Of a stretch of DNA of 64,000 nt, positions 46,596 to 56,379 are shown in pieces. The stretch lies in assembly GCA_947501115.1 (NCBI GenBank), contig CANMVX010000010.1:1-64000 (forward strand), written 5' to 3'. The first letter of the stretch is position 1. Each line of letters begins with the position of its first letter. Origin of the DNA: Haliscomenobacteraceae bacterium (GTDB taxonomy: Bacteria > Bacteroidota > Bacteroidia > Chitinophagales > Saprospiraceae). A model generated the notes under the pieces. That model saw only the letters and a program-made list of their open reading frames with translations, searched no databases and was not told where the DNA came from. A program made the position numbers and the translations under genes.

Positions 46596-47486
46596 ATGAA
46601 ATTTTTTACAACACTATTTCTACTTTGCCTGTTTCACATTTCCCAAGCGCAAGAAACGGATAAAAAAACATTTGATTGGCAAGGGCATAGAGGAGCTAGA
46701 GGCCTGGCGCCTGAAAACGCGTTGCCTGCTTTTTTAACGGCTTTGTCATTTCCAAAAATAACTACCCTCGAATTAGATGTCGTTATTTCAGCCGATGGAA
46801 AAGTAGTGGTTTCTCACGAGCCGTGGTTAAATGCTAAAATTTGCCTCGATGCTAAGGGCAACTCTCTCAATGGCAAGAAAAAAGAAGAAGTTAATCTATA
46901 TAAAATGGATTATAAAGAGATTAAAAAGTGTGATTGTGGCAGTAGGGGAAACCCATCTTTTCCTGAACAAAAAGGCATTTTTTCCTATAAACCGTTGTTG
47001 AGTGACGTCGTAAATGAGGTTCAGCGTTATGCCAAAAAAGCTAATAAATCTATGCCTCAATTTAATATTGAGATAAAATCTGATCCTTCGTCAGATGGTA
47101 TATTTACTCCTGAAGTCAATATTTTTGCTGAAATAGTAAGAAAAGAAATAAAAAAATTAAAAATACAAGAAATTACTTCTCTTCAATCTTTCGATCCTCG
47201 TGCATTAAGGTATTTACATGAAAAAGAAAAAGAATGGGTATTCGCTTATTTGGTTGAAAAAGTAGAGGATGTTAAACAGCAACTAGATTTACTTGGATTT
47301 ACGCCTGCGATTTATAGTCCACATTTTGAAAAAGTAACCTTAGCTACCGTGGAACAATGTCATAAAATGGGTATGAAAATCATTCCATGGACGGTCAATG
47401 ACACAGAGCAGATGAAGAAACTTGTTCAGCTTGGGGTTGACGGTATTATAACAGATTATCCTGACAGAATACCAGGTGATAAATAA
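46596..47486 (+). CDS. secreted glycerophosphodiester phosphodiesterase
   Basis: A 296-residue protein with a signal peptide (about 1-18, ending SQAQ). GHRGARGLAPENALPAF holds the catalytic and metal-binding residues of the GDPD family. ELDVVISADGKVVVSHEP contains the metal ligands E and D, and the family's second catalytic histidine is in the latter segment. It cleaves glycerophosphodiesters to glycerol-3-phosphate and an alcohol in the periplasm. The frame extends 6 codons up to a TTG at 46578, but the ATG at 46596 gives a proper signal peptide. It is convergent with recQ. Confidence 0.9.
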   Translation: MKFFTTLFLLCLFHISQAQETDKKTFDWQGHRGARGLAPENALPAFLTALSFPKITTLELDVVISADGKVVVSHEPWLNAKICLDAKGNSLNGKKKEEVNLYKMDYKEIKKCDCGSRGNPSFPEQKGIFSYKPLLSDVVNEVQRYAKKANKSMPQFNIEIKSDPSSDGIFTPEVNIFAEIVRKEIKKLKIQEITSLQSFDPRALRYLHEKEKEWVFAYLVEKVEDVKQQLDLLGFTPAIYSPHFEKVTLATVEQCHKMGMKIIPWTVNDTEQMKKLVQLGVDGIITDYPDRIPGDK

Positions 47487-47515
47487 AATAAGCTGACTTC
47501 TATGTTGGAAAGAAA

Positions 47516-49639
47516 CTACCTTGATATTTTTTTTAAGTGAGCTTGTAACAGCCTTATCTGAAAATAGGAAAAAGCACCATTCCATTTTTCGAATAAATCA
47601 TTGATAGAAACCTCTTTACTGTGAACATCGGGTTCAGCAAGCATTAAATCTATTTCTTTTTTGCTTATAAACTGTTGAATATCAGTAATTAAACCATCAA
47701 CATAAAGTTTAACGATATGACTTTGAATAGTGGAAGTAGCCAATTTTCTCATGCTTGCAATGTCTTCTACATCGTGACCTTCAAGCACTCTGTGATAGGT
47801 TAAAAGATGGGTAACGCCTGGATTATTATTAGTCTGACCCTCCAGAAATTCTCTGATAGCGGACAAGAAACTTGCGCCATAGTTTAGGGCCTTTGCTTCG
47901 CTCACACCAGTTACCTCCATTAAATCTTTATGGTCAATCGGTTTTTTTCTGGCCATTTCCATCAAGGCAGTATCAGGAAAAATCTGATAAGGAGGAATGC
48001 CTGCCTGTCGGGAGAGATTGAAACGCACCTGAACCAGTATATTAAAGAGTGTTTCGTAATGCTGTGATTTTTTGGTAGCAACGAATTCTTTTGCAGCATC
48101 TTTTTCTTTTCTTTGCGCAATGGTTAACATTTTAACTAATTGCACTTCCTTATTTTCAAAAAGCACCTCTCTGCTGCCGCTTCCAAGGCGCAAAACATTT
48201 CCGGCATCGTAGGCAATTTCAATGAAACCCATATTAATCCATTGGGTAATATAGTAGTACCATTGTTCGGCAGGGTATTCACGGCCCACACCAAAAGTTT
48301 TTATCAGGTGGAAATCATTTTCAGTAATTTCCTTTCTGTGTGAGCCTCTAAGAACATCAATTAAAATGGTGAGTGTTGCTCTTTCGTTCAGACGTGTGAT
48401 AGCGGAAAGAGCCATTTGAGCGAGTCGGGTGGCATTAAAATAATTTGGGGGGTTGAGACAGACATCACAGTTTCCACAATTATCTGGTAGGAATTCTCCA
48501 AAATATCCCAATAATATTTTTCTTCTACAAATAAGCGCTTCTGCATATTCCTTCATTCTGTTCAACTTGGCCAGTTGCAGTTCTGTTTTTTCCCCTTTTG
48601 AATCGTTTAGAATATCTCTTAAAATACCAATATCTGCAAATCCATAAAATAGCAAAGCTGTTGCTGCTGCGCCATCTCTTCCACCACGTCCAATTTCTTG
48701 ATAATAACTTTCAATATTTTTAGGTATATTATAATGGATAACCCATCGAATAGATGATTTATCTATGCCCATACCAAATGCCAGGGTGGCACAAATAATG
48801 GGTGTCTTGTCAAAAGTGAAAGCATCCTGGATGTCACTTCGTTCTGAGGGAGAAAGCCCCGCATGATAAGGGGAGGCTTTAATACCTTTGGCATTTAACT
48901 TCGCCGACAGCGTTTCCGTTGATTTTCTGCTAAGGCAATAAATGATACCACTCTGGCCATTTTTACTTTTTATAAAAGACAATATTTGATTAAATCGGTC
49001 TAAAGCAGGTCTGACTTCCAAATGAATATTGGGTCTGTCAAATGAACTTATATACGTTTCCGGTTGGTGAAGTTTTAACTGATCTACAATGTCGCGTCGG
49101 GTTATTTTGTCGGCCGTAGCGGTTAAGGCAATAATGGGTATGTGTGGAAACTGGTTTTTTATGAACCCAAGTTTAGCGTATTCCGGTCTGAAATCGTGTC
49201 CCCAGGAGGAAATACAATGAGCCTCGTCTATGGCAAAAAGATTGATATTCCCCTTTTGAAGTAAAGAGAAAAAAGAGGCGGATATTAGTTTTTCCGGAGA
49301 TACATAGAGTAGTTTTAATGCTCCGTTTACAAAATCATTTTCTACTTGTGCTGTAACGGCTGGACTTAAACTGCTATTTATAAAGGCAGCTGGAATGCCG
49401 TTGGTGCGCAAACCACCTACCTGATCTTTCATTAATGAAATTAATGGCGACACAACGATGGCTGTTCCCTTCATTAATAAGGCGGGTAATTGGTAGCAAA
49501 TCGATTTTCCACCCCCTGTGGGCATTAGGGCAAGCACATCTTTTCCGTCAATCAAAGCCTGAATAATACTTTCCTGATTTTCTCTGAAAGTATCAAATCC
49601 AAAATATTTTTTTAACGTTTCTGTTTTCTTTGTTATCAT
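47516..49639 (-). CDS. recQ: ATP-dependent DNA helicase RecQ
   Basis: A 707-residue helicase. Walker A TGGGKS is at 41-46, DEAHCISSWGHDFR is the motif II/aromatic loop, and RGGRDG is motif VI. The RecQ zinc cysteines lie in LICRRK and NCGNCDVCLNPP. An HRDC domain (about 525-600) follows, then a C-terminal helical extension seen in Bacteroidota RecQ. It unwinds forked and recombination DNA intermediates in repair. It is alone on its strand, with 158 bases to the divergent fabH-like gene. Confidence 0.93.
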   Translation of the reverse strand: MITKKTETLKKYFGFDTFRENQESIIQALIDGKDVLALMPTGGGKSICYQLPALLMKGTAIVVSPLISLMKDQVGGLRTNGIPAAFINSSLSPAVTAQVENDFVNGALKLLYVSPEKLISASFFSLLQKGNINLFAIDEAHCISSWGHDFRPEYAKLGFIKNQFPHIPIIALTATADKITRRDIVDQLKLHQPETYISSFDRPNIHLEVRPALDRFNQILSFIKSKNGQSGIIYCLSRKSTETLSAKLNAKGIKASPYHAGLSPSERSDIQDAFTFDKTPIICATLAFGMGIDKSSIRWVIHYNIPKNIESYYQEIGRGGRDGAAATALLFYGFADIGILRDILNDSKGEKTELQLAKLNRMKEYAEALICRRKILLGYFGEFLPDNCGNCDVCLNPPNYFNATRLAQMALSAITRLNERATLTILIDVLRGSHRKEITENDFHLIKTFGVGREYPAEQWYYYITQWINMGFIEIAYDAGNVLRLGSGSREVLFENKEVQLVKMLTIAQRKEKDAAKEFVATKKSQHYETLFNILVQVRFNLSRQAGIPPYQIFPDTALMEMARKKPIDHKDLMEVTGVSEAKALNYGASFLSAIREFLEGQTNNNPGVTHLLTYHRVLEGHDVEDIASMRKLATSTIQSHIVKLYVDGLITDIQQFISKKEIDLMLAEPDVHSKEVSINDLFEKWNGAFSYFQIRLLQAHLKKISR

Positions 49640-49797
49640 GTTTCCGTGGCAATATCGGAAAAGGGTGTTTGTTGGTTAGGTCGTAAAAAAATAAAAGTAC
49701 GTTTTTTTTCGGTTAATTTTTAATTTACTAAAAAAAGGTTTTTTTATCTATTTAGAGAAATTTCGCTATTTTAGCAAAAAATAAAACAAACCCTTTC

Positions 49798-50865
49798 ATG
49801 TTCAAGACTAAAATTGCCGGCATCGGTAGCTATCTACCTGAAAATATCATAACCAATGATGATTTAGCACAAAGAATGGATACCAATGATGCCTGGATTC
49901 AGGAAAGAACGGGCATTCAATCCAGACGGTATGCGACAAATTTCAAAGAGACCACCACCACCATGGGCGCAAAAGCGGCTTCTGTCGCCATTGAAAGGGC
50001 GGGGATAAGTCCTGATGATATTGATTTTATCATTTTTGCTACGCTTTCACCAGACTATTATTTTCCAGGTTGCGGCGTTTTGGTTCAAAGGGAATTGGGT
50101 ATTACCAAAACAGAATGTGGCGCCCTCGATATTCGAAATCAATGTTCAGGCTTTATTTATGGCCTGTCTGTTGCCGATCAGTTTATTAAAACGGGAATGT
50201 ATAAAAATATTCTATTGATTGGTTCCGAAATGCATTCTATGGGTTTAGATTACTCAAATGATGGTAGAAATGTTACTGTTATTTTTGGTGACGGCGCGGG
50301 TGCTGTTATTTTACAACCAGCAGTAAATGAAAAACAAGGCATTCTGTCGACACATTTGCATTCCAATGGTACTTATGCAGAAAAATTGGCTACTCTGAGT
50401 CCCGGATGTCATGGTGGGTATCATGCCAGTCGTGTTGAAACAGAGATTGATTACGGTTTTCCGGACACTGCCTATGGAGGTATTTTTGTGACAGAACACA
50501 TGGTTAAAAATAATCAGGTGGCAGCCACTATGGACGGGCAGTTTGTTTTTAAAATGGCCGTTCAGAAATTTCCAGAGGTTATTGGTGAAGCGTTGAAGAA
50601 AAATGGTTTGGATAAAACTGATATTGATATGCTTATTCCTCATCAGGCTAATTTGCGAATTAGTCAGTTTGTTCAAAAACAGATGGGGCTTTCTGATGAT
50701 AAAATATGGAATAATATCCAAAAATATGGAAATACTACCGCCGCATCTATTCCCATTGCTATGTGTGAGGCTTGGGAAAATGGAAAAATAAAAGAGGGTG
50801 ATTTAGTTTGTCTGGCTGCTTTCGGTAGCGGATTTACCTGGGGTTCAGCTCTTCTTTATTGGTAG
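49798..50865 (+). CDS. FabH-like 3-oxoacyl-ACP synthase III
   Basis: A 355-residue thiolase-fold enzyme. The catalytic triad fits C116 in NQCSGF, H282 in PHQAN and N312 in YGNTTAAS. The N-terminal IAGIGSYLPENIITNDDL and WIQERTGIQSRR are KAS III hallmarks. It has about 38 more residues than E. coli FabH, inserted between the cysteine and histidine (around 200-245), as in a longer paralogous group in Bacteroidota. It may start ordinary fatty acids or a specialised acyl chain. No other fatty-acid gene is nearby. A TATTTTAG about 30 bases upstream is a near-miss -7 box. Confidence 0.87.
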   Translation: MFKTKIAGIGSYLPENIITNDDLAQRMDTNDAWIQERTGIQSRRYATNFKETTTTMGAKAASVAIERAGISPDDIDFIIFATLSPDYYFPGCGVLVQRELGITKTECGALDIRNQCSGFIYGLSVADQFIKTGMYKNILLIGSEMHSMGLDYSNDGRNVTVIFGDGAGAVILQPAVNEKQGILSTHLHSNGTYAEKLATLSPGCHGGYHASRVETEIDYGFPDTAYGGIFVTEHMVKNNQVAATMDGQFVFKMAVQKFPEVIGEALKKNGLDKTDIDMLIPHQANLRISQFVQKQMGLSDDKIWNNIQKYGNTTAASIPIAMCEAWENGKIKEGDLVCLAAFGSGFTWGSALLYW

Positions 50866-50889
50866 TTATCTAAAAAAGAAGGCTTCATT

Positions 50890-52029
50890 TTATTCATTTG
50901 AAAAATATCGGGGATGGATTTCTGTTACAAGATTTCTAAGAAATCCTCCTTTTTTGTTATTCATCACCGACATAATTTCTGCGGTGATACTCAATGCAAT
51001 TTCAGCTGGCGTTTCCGCCCCTATTTCTAAACCTACGGGACCGTAAAGTATGTTTTTCTGTCTTTCATTCAGGAAAATATTTTCTGCTTTCAGATCTGTA
51101 ATCATGTTATCCAGTTTCTTTTTGGGGCCTAATGCGCCAATGTAAGGGATATTTTTGCCTAATAATGCTTTTAAAATGGCATAATCGTAATTATAATTAT
51201 GCGTCATAAGCACAAAAACTGTTTTTTCGTCAATGGGTATTTGTTGTAATACTTTTTCTGGTTTACTCACTATAATCTGGCAGGCGCTTGAGAACCGCTC
51301 AACCTTTGCGTAAGTATGACGTCCATCTACAATCGTAACCTCCCAGCCAAGGGTTTCTGCGATAGATTGGAGTGGAATAGCGTCATTTCCAGCGCCTATA
51401 ATAACTAATGAAATTGGGGGAGAGATAAATGAAAGAAAAGCATTAAAGGTATTATCATTATGTTGATAGCTTTTAAATGAGCTTTTTTTTACCGTCAATG
51501 TTTCTCTGATATCCTGAAGCAGCGTTTCGGGAACAAACTGAAAAGATGAATTATTGTGAAATTCGCCTGATTCTTCTAGTAACATTGACGTTCCGACGAT
51601 ATCACCTTTCTTAATTTTAGGAGCATATAAAGTAACTAATACCGTATTTTGTCTTTTTTGAATGGCTTTTTTTAGTAATTCAATAGGATTTAAAGGGTCG
51701 GTTTCATCGATAGGTTCAAAAAGAACCTGGATAATACCTGAACAGCCCAGTTGAATGCCTATGGTGGCATCTTCCTCGTCACTGGTATCATAAACTACCA
51801 ATTTTGGTATTTGCGTATGTATGCAAAATACGGCTTTTCTTAAGGCATCACCTTCTAAACAACCTCCACTTATGGCGCCGGTAAGTTGTCCCTCCTCATC
51901 GACAATCATTCTGGCGCCTGGTCTTCTATACGACGAACCATTTAAGTGGACTAACGTAGCCAAAGCCAACCTTTTTTCATTTTTTTTGGCTTTATTGTAG
52001 GCATTTATGATTTCTCTTATTTCCTTCAT
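50890..52029 (-). CDS. XdhC/CoxI-family protein
   Basis: A 379-residue cytoplasmic protein. The N-terminal XdhC domain has LVHLNGSSYRRPGARMIV and GAISGGCLEGD (about 28-62), and the C-terminal Rossmann domain has VIIGAGNDAIPL near 205-216 and GALGPKKK. XdhC proteins insert the sulfurated molybdenum cofactor into xanthine dehydrogenase-type enzymes. No molybdoenzyme gene is in the window, so its client is elsewhere. It is divergent from the ATPase of the injection-system block, 52 bases apart. Confidence 0.85.
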   Translation of the reverse strand: MKEIREIINAYNKAKKNEKRLALATLVHLNGSSYRRPGARMIVDEEGQLTGAISGGCLEGDALRKAVFCIHTQIPKLVVYDTSDEEDATIGIQLGCSGIIQVLFEPIDETDPLNPIELLKKAIQKRQNTVLVTLYAPKIKKGDIVGTSMLLEESGEFHNNSSFQFVPETLLQDIRETLTVKKSSFKSYQHNDNTFNAFLSFISPPISLVIIGAGNDAIPLQSIAETLGWEVTIVDGRHTYAKVERFSSACQIIVSKPEKVLQQIPIDEKTVFVLMTHNYNYDYAILKALLGKNIPYIGALGPKKKLDNMITDLKAENIFLNERQKNILYGPVGLEIGAETPAEIALSITAEIMSVMNNKKGGFLRNLVTEIHPRYFSNE

Positions 52030-52081
52030 ACTTATTTATTAACGCTAATTTCTTACTTTTACTTTAAATGCATCCTTTTTT

Positions 52082-53434
52082 ATGACGAATAATGCGCTAG
52101 TTCAAAATATTTTAACCATTGAGAAGGAATTAAAATGGTTTGAAATATTTTTAGAGGCTCGTATAGCTCAATTTTTCAATAATAAATTAGAAGATCCATA
52201 TCAAATTCATATCGCACCAGATTTATCAGAGGAGGAAAGTATTTATGCTAAATTTGTAAACCGTTACCAACTTAATTTTGGAGAACGACTCGTTTTATTG
52301 TTATGTTTAATTCCGCATATAAAGCCAGAATTGTTGGATTCATTTTTAGTTAAAGATGCTGTTACAGGCAGATTTTATACTATTTTCGGTGGTGTAGCCG
52401 GGCAAAATCATAATGGTTTTTTACCAACCGGAGAAACAGCTGTTTTTTTACTTTCAGGTAATGATCTTTTAGCGAGAACCACTGCCTCTAAATTATTTGC
52501 TGAAACCCATAAATTTTTTATTTTTAATATTTTAAAACTGGATGAATCAAAATTGGGAGAGCCTCGATTAAGTGGTTTACTATCAATTTCTGAAGAAACG
52601 TTGTCTTTGTTAACCTCTGGCAATGACTATGAGCCTCCTTTTAGTTCAAAATTTCCAGCCAGAATATTACATTCTTCCTTGACCTGGGATGATTTAGTCT
52701 TGGATACCAACGCGTATGATGAAATTGAAACGATTAAAGTCTGGATAAATCAAAAAGATAATCCTGAATGGAATGGTGTTAAACATTCTGGTTGGATGAA
52801 AGGCTATAGAGTGCTATTTTATGGACCTCCGGGAACAGGTAAATCTTTGACAGCAACTTTAATGGGAAATGAATGTGGCAAAATTGTTTATCGAATTGAT
52901 TTGTCGCAGATTGTTTCTAAATATATAGGAGAAACGGAAAAAAATCTTTCCTCCTTATTTCAATTGTCAGAAAATAAAAACTGGATTTTATTTTTTGATG
53001 AAGCAGATGCCCTTTTTGGGAAAAGGACAGAAATGACGGACGCAAAAGATAAATATGCCAATCAGGAAACTTCTTATTTATTGCAAAGAATTGAAGATTT
53101 TCAAGGTTTAATTATCCTGGCAACTAATTTTAAACCTAATATTGACAGTGCTTTCCTTCGTCGTTTTCAATCTATTGTTTATTTTAAAATACCCGGTATT
53201 AGCCAACGTGAAAAACTTTGGGAGAAAGCATTGTCCCGATTGCCTGGCGAAAATCAAGTTGATGTTTTAAAATTGGCTGGTGATTACGAAATTGCAGGTG
53301 GCTTTATTAATAATGTAGTTCAATTTGCCTGGTTGAATGCAAGAAAAAATAATTCAAAAATAATTACAAATCAAGATGTTCTGCTTGGAATAAAAAGAGA
53401 ATATGCAAAGGAAGGTAAAATTTTTAATGATTAA
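52082..53434 (+). CDS. AAA+ ATPase of a contractile injection system (Afp15-like)
   Basis: A 450-residue protein. The N-terminal 200 residues (FGGVAGQNHNGFLPTGETA, in pieces, then EPRLSGLL) match the ATPase family linked to extracellular contractile injection systems, a recognition from family knowledge. The AAA+ core has Walker A GPPGTGKS (248-255), Walker B LFFDEAD with D306/E307, and an arginine-finger region in FLRRFQSIVYF. In Afp/PVC particles the ATPase is needed for assembly but is not part of the shaft. It is the leftmost gene of the block and is on the opposite strand from the tape measure and baseplate genes. Confidence 0.87.
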   Translation: MTNNALVQNILTIEKELKWFEIFLEARIAQFFNNKLEDPYQIHIAPDLSEEESIYAKFVNRYQLNFGERLVLLLCLIPHIKPELLDSFLVKDAVTGRFYTIFGGVAGQNHNGFLPTGETAVFLLSGNDLLARTTASKLFAETHKFFIFNILKLDESKLGEPRLSGLLSISEETLSLLTSGNDYEPPFSSKFPARILHSSLTWDDLVLDTNAYDEIETIKVWINQKDNPEWNGVKHSGWMKGYRVLFYGPPGTGKSLTATLMGNECGKIVYRIDLSQIVSKYIGETEKNLSSLFQLSENKNWILFFDEADALFGKRTEMTDAKDKYANQETSYLLQRIEDFQGLIILATNFKPNIDSAFLRRFQSIVYFKIPGISQREKLWEKALSRLPGENQVDVLKLAGDYEIAGGFINNVVQFAWLNARKNNSKIITNQDVLLGIKREYAKEGKIFND

Positions 53435-53552
53435 TTAAATTTTCAGCAACTCCGAAATTTAGTAAAAAAAGGTGATTAATAGATTTCTCCGTTTTTTGGA
53501 AAAGATTGGTTAATTTTAAAAAATTTTCAAAACAAATAAAAAATCAATAAAA

Positions 53553-56378
53553 ATGTTTAGGAATTTAAGGGTTTTTATGTTCATTTTATTTGGAATATGC
53601 TCTATTCCAAATATTTGTATTGCGCAGGATGTTCAAACAATTATAAATTCAGCTACACAAGATTTTGAATCTGGTCAATTTGGAGAAGCTAAACAACAAG
53701 TTTTTCAATGTTTTTCAGGAAGAAAATTTGATAATATAAAATTAACAAATGATGCTTACCGTTTGCTTTCCCTTATTTCAATTGCCGAAGATTCAATTTT
53801 CCTCGCCAGAAAATATATAAAAAGAATTATTCAATCTAATCCAGATTATAAAGGTCCTGTTCAAAATTTCATTTTTGATCAATTATTACAGCAAATATTA
53901 TCAGAAAATCAAGCGATTACAGTTAGTGCAGTATCAAAAAAAGCGGAAGATATACGAGTAGCGCCCGCAAGTGTTCTAATTTTAAATAGAAATGATATAG
54001 TTGAAAGAGGTTATGTTGATTTGATAGACGTACTTTCTAATCTTCCTGGATTTGATATTTCAAAATATTATGGGGTAAATTATGCTAATGTTTATCAATT
54101 GGGTTTTCGACAAGAAAATACGGAGCGAACTTTATTGATGATAAATGGCATTGAAGAAAATGATAACTGGTCAAATATTGCATATATGGCCCGGCAGTAC
54201 CCACTTTCCAATATTAAAGCAATAGAAATACTATACGGACCTTCTTCAACAATGTATGGTCCGCGTGCATTTGTAGGTACGATAAATATTATAACTTATG
54301 ACACGGGTGAATTAATTCCTTTTCCGGAAAAATCAACAGATGTTAAAGTAGCACCAAAAATAAATCCATTTTATTTAAATGGAACTGTTTTAGGTGGTAG
54401 CTATGGCACCCGGGATGCTGATTTTACGATTGGGTTTAAAAAGGATGCAACCATAAATACTACCTTTACTTTCAAATCATTTCAAAGTGATCATCGATAT
54501 GATTCAAATATTGAGGCCTTTGATTATGATCCCAGCGATATTGATCAGTTAAACTATGATCATTTAAATCTTACCAAGCCAATTACTTTAAATAATAATG
54601 GAATTATTAATGCTTATACACCAGCTGCATTTGCAGATTTATTTAAATTGGAAAATAATAACCCTTTTTATCAACTTTTTAGAAATCAAACGGGTGCTGT
54701 AGATAGTATTAAATTAACCCCGGCTGGTATTAATCAAGCAAGATCATTAGATAAAAAGGCATATACAGGACTGGTAAATGGTCAACCTTCGGGTTATTCA
54801 AATAGGATGAAAGATTCCTATATAGGTATAAAAGTTGGATTCCCGAATCTGGTATTGGGAATTCATGCCTGGAAAACATCAGAATCTTTTGGATTTTTAC
54901 AGGATATATTCAATACTGGAACTAATAATGGAAGCAATTGGGCGATCTCAAATGCAACCTTTTATTCAATGTTTAATAAATCATATAATCGTTTTTCATT
55001 CTCAAATATTACGTCTTTTACAAATAATAGATTAGATAATTCGTCTGTTAGAGTAACCTATTCTTTACTGGGAAATAAATCACTAGATTTGAACTTAGGT
55101 CATTTTTTATATCCTGATTCCTTAATAGCTACTAGTTCCTTAAATTCTGCCAGACAAGGGTATGGAAATTTATTTTATTACTATGATGCCCTATTATTTA
55201 GGAATGATTTTCGAACGTTTTATCAAAACGAACGCTTAAATGTTATGGGCGGTCTAGAATTTAGATTTAGTCGACAATTTGGAGATTACATGTATTATCT
55301 TGATTTTCCAAAAGACGAAAATGGATTGTTTCAAAATGGTGGTTCTTTTGCGCAAGAGAAAGGAACTTTTGCCAATGTTGGTGCTGAAGGGGCGAATATT
55401 TACAGCCTTTTTGATTTAGCCTTTTACTTTTCTGGTACCTTTAAAATAATTCCAAAAAAGTTAAATCTTTCTTTTGGAAATAGGATAGATCATTCCAGAA
55501 TTCAAAATAAAGTTAGAAATGGATATGAATTTTCACCCCGACTAGCCTTGGTATTTTTGGGGAAACATATTTCTTCTAAATTGGTGTATTCACGTGGCAT
55601 TCAGAATATTTCACTTTTTACAAAGTTTTCTACCGGTGGTAATAGAAAACCTAATGCGGATTTAACTAATGAAAAAATTGATTATTTAGATTTTTCATTA
55701 AACGGAGTTCATAAAAACAATAATTTACGTTGGAATTTTATTTTGTTTCATTATTTTGTAAAAGATGCCGTTGCATCTGTTGCTATAAATGAACCTCCGT
55801 TTAGTTTGCAAAATCAAAATTCCGGCGTTTATCAGGTTACGGGTACATTATTTGATTTTAATTATACCTTTGCTAACAAGAAATGGGGTGTATTTTTCAA
55901 CCACACTTTCAATTTACCATTCGAACAAACCAAAGATGCTCTTTCAAAAAACTTAAGGATAGCAGATATAAGTTCCCATAGCGCTAACTTAGGGTTAACT
56001 TATAGACTCAACAATAATAATCATGTTTTTTCAAACCATTTTTATGCCAATTTTGTAGGTGAAAAACCGATTGGATCAGGTACTACAGCACCTGTAAATC
56101 TTGGATATTTTGGTGAGAATATTCCAGCCTATTTAATATTTAATACGACTTTTAATTATACTAATAGAAGTTTACAAGGAATTAAATTTTCCTTGATAAT
56201 AAATAATTTATTGGATATGAATATTTTATATCCAGATCATGATACATATTACCATCCTGGAATCAGAACCGCTATGGGTTCCATGCAGCCGGGTTCTTTA
56301 AATGGATTTGTACCCTTTTTTCCCCAAAGAGGCAGGCAGTTATTTGTCAGGATTTTATATAATATTAGGGGAAGTTAA
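53553..56378 (+). CDS. TonB-dependent receptor-like outer membrane protein
   Basis: A 941-residue protein with a signal peptide (about 1-25). Residues about 26-115 form a helical, TPR-like module in place of the usual carboxypeptidase-like domain. A plug domain follows (about 120-245) with LPGFDISKYYG and YGPSSTMYGPRAFVGTINII, and then a long beta barrel full of asparagine- and aromatic-rich strands to the end. It should sit in the outer membrane; the ligand is unknown. It lies 118 bases after the injection-system ATPase on the same strand and ends one base from the convergent tape-measure gene. Whether it belongs to the system is inference. Confidence 0.82.
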   Translation: MFRNLRVFMFILFGICSIPNICIAQDVQTIINSATQDFESGQFGEAKQQVFQCFSGRKFDNIKLTNDAYRLLSLISIAEDSIFLARKYIKRIIQSNPDYKGPVQNFIFDQLLQQILSENQAITVSAVSKKAEDIRVAPASVLILNRNDIVERGYVDLIDVLSNLPGFDISKYYGVNYANVYQLGFRQENTERTLLMINGIEENDNWSNIAYMARQYPLSNIKAIEILYGPSSTMYGPRAFVGTINIITYDTGELIPFPEKSTDVKVAPKINPFYLNGTVLGGSYGTRDADFTIGFKKDATINTTFTFKSFQSDHRYDSNIEAFDYDPSDIDQLNYDHLNLTKPITLNNNGIINAYTPAAFADLFKLENNNPFYQLFRNQTGAVDSIKLTPAGINQARSLDKKAYTGLVNGQPSGYSNRMKDSYIGIKVGFPNLVLGIHAWKTSESFGFLQDIFNTGTNNGSNWAISNATFYSMFNKSYNRFSFSNITSFTNNRLDNSSVRVTYSLLGNKSLDLNLGHFLYPDSLIATSSLNSARQGYGNLFYYYDALLFRNDFRTFYQNERLNVMGGLEFRFSRQFGDYMYYLDFPKDENGLFQNGGSFAQEKGTFANVGAEGANIYSLFDLAFYFSGTFKIIPKKLNLSFGNRIDHSRIQNKVRNGYEFSPRLALVFLGKHISSKLVYSRGIQNISLFTKFSTGGNRKPNADLTNEKIDYLDFSLNGVHKNNNLRWNFILFHYFVKDAVASVAINEPPFSLQNQNSGVYQVTGTLFDFNYTFANKKWGVFFNHTFNLPFEQTKDALSKNLRIADISSHSANLGLTYRLNNNNHVFSNHFYANFVGEKPIGSGTTAPVNLGYFGENIPAYLIFNTTFNYTNRSLQGIKFSLIINNLLDMNILYPDHDTYYHPGIRTAMGSMQPGSLNGFVPFFPQRGRQLFVRILYNIRGS

Positions 56379-56379
56379 A

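Noticed and set aside
50311-50721. 136-residue minus-strand ORF inside the fabH-like gene
   Set aside because: Antisense shadow of a strongly supported gene; no domain, no start context.
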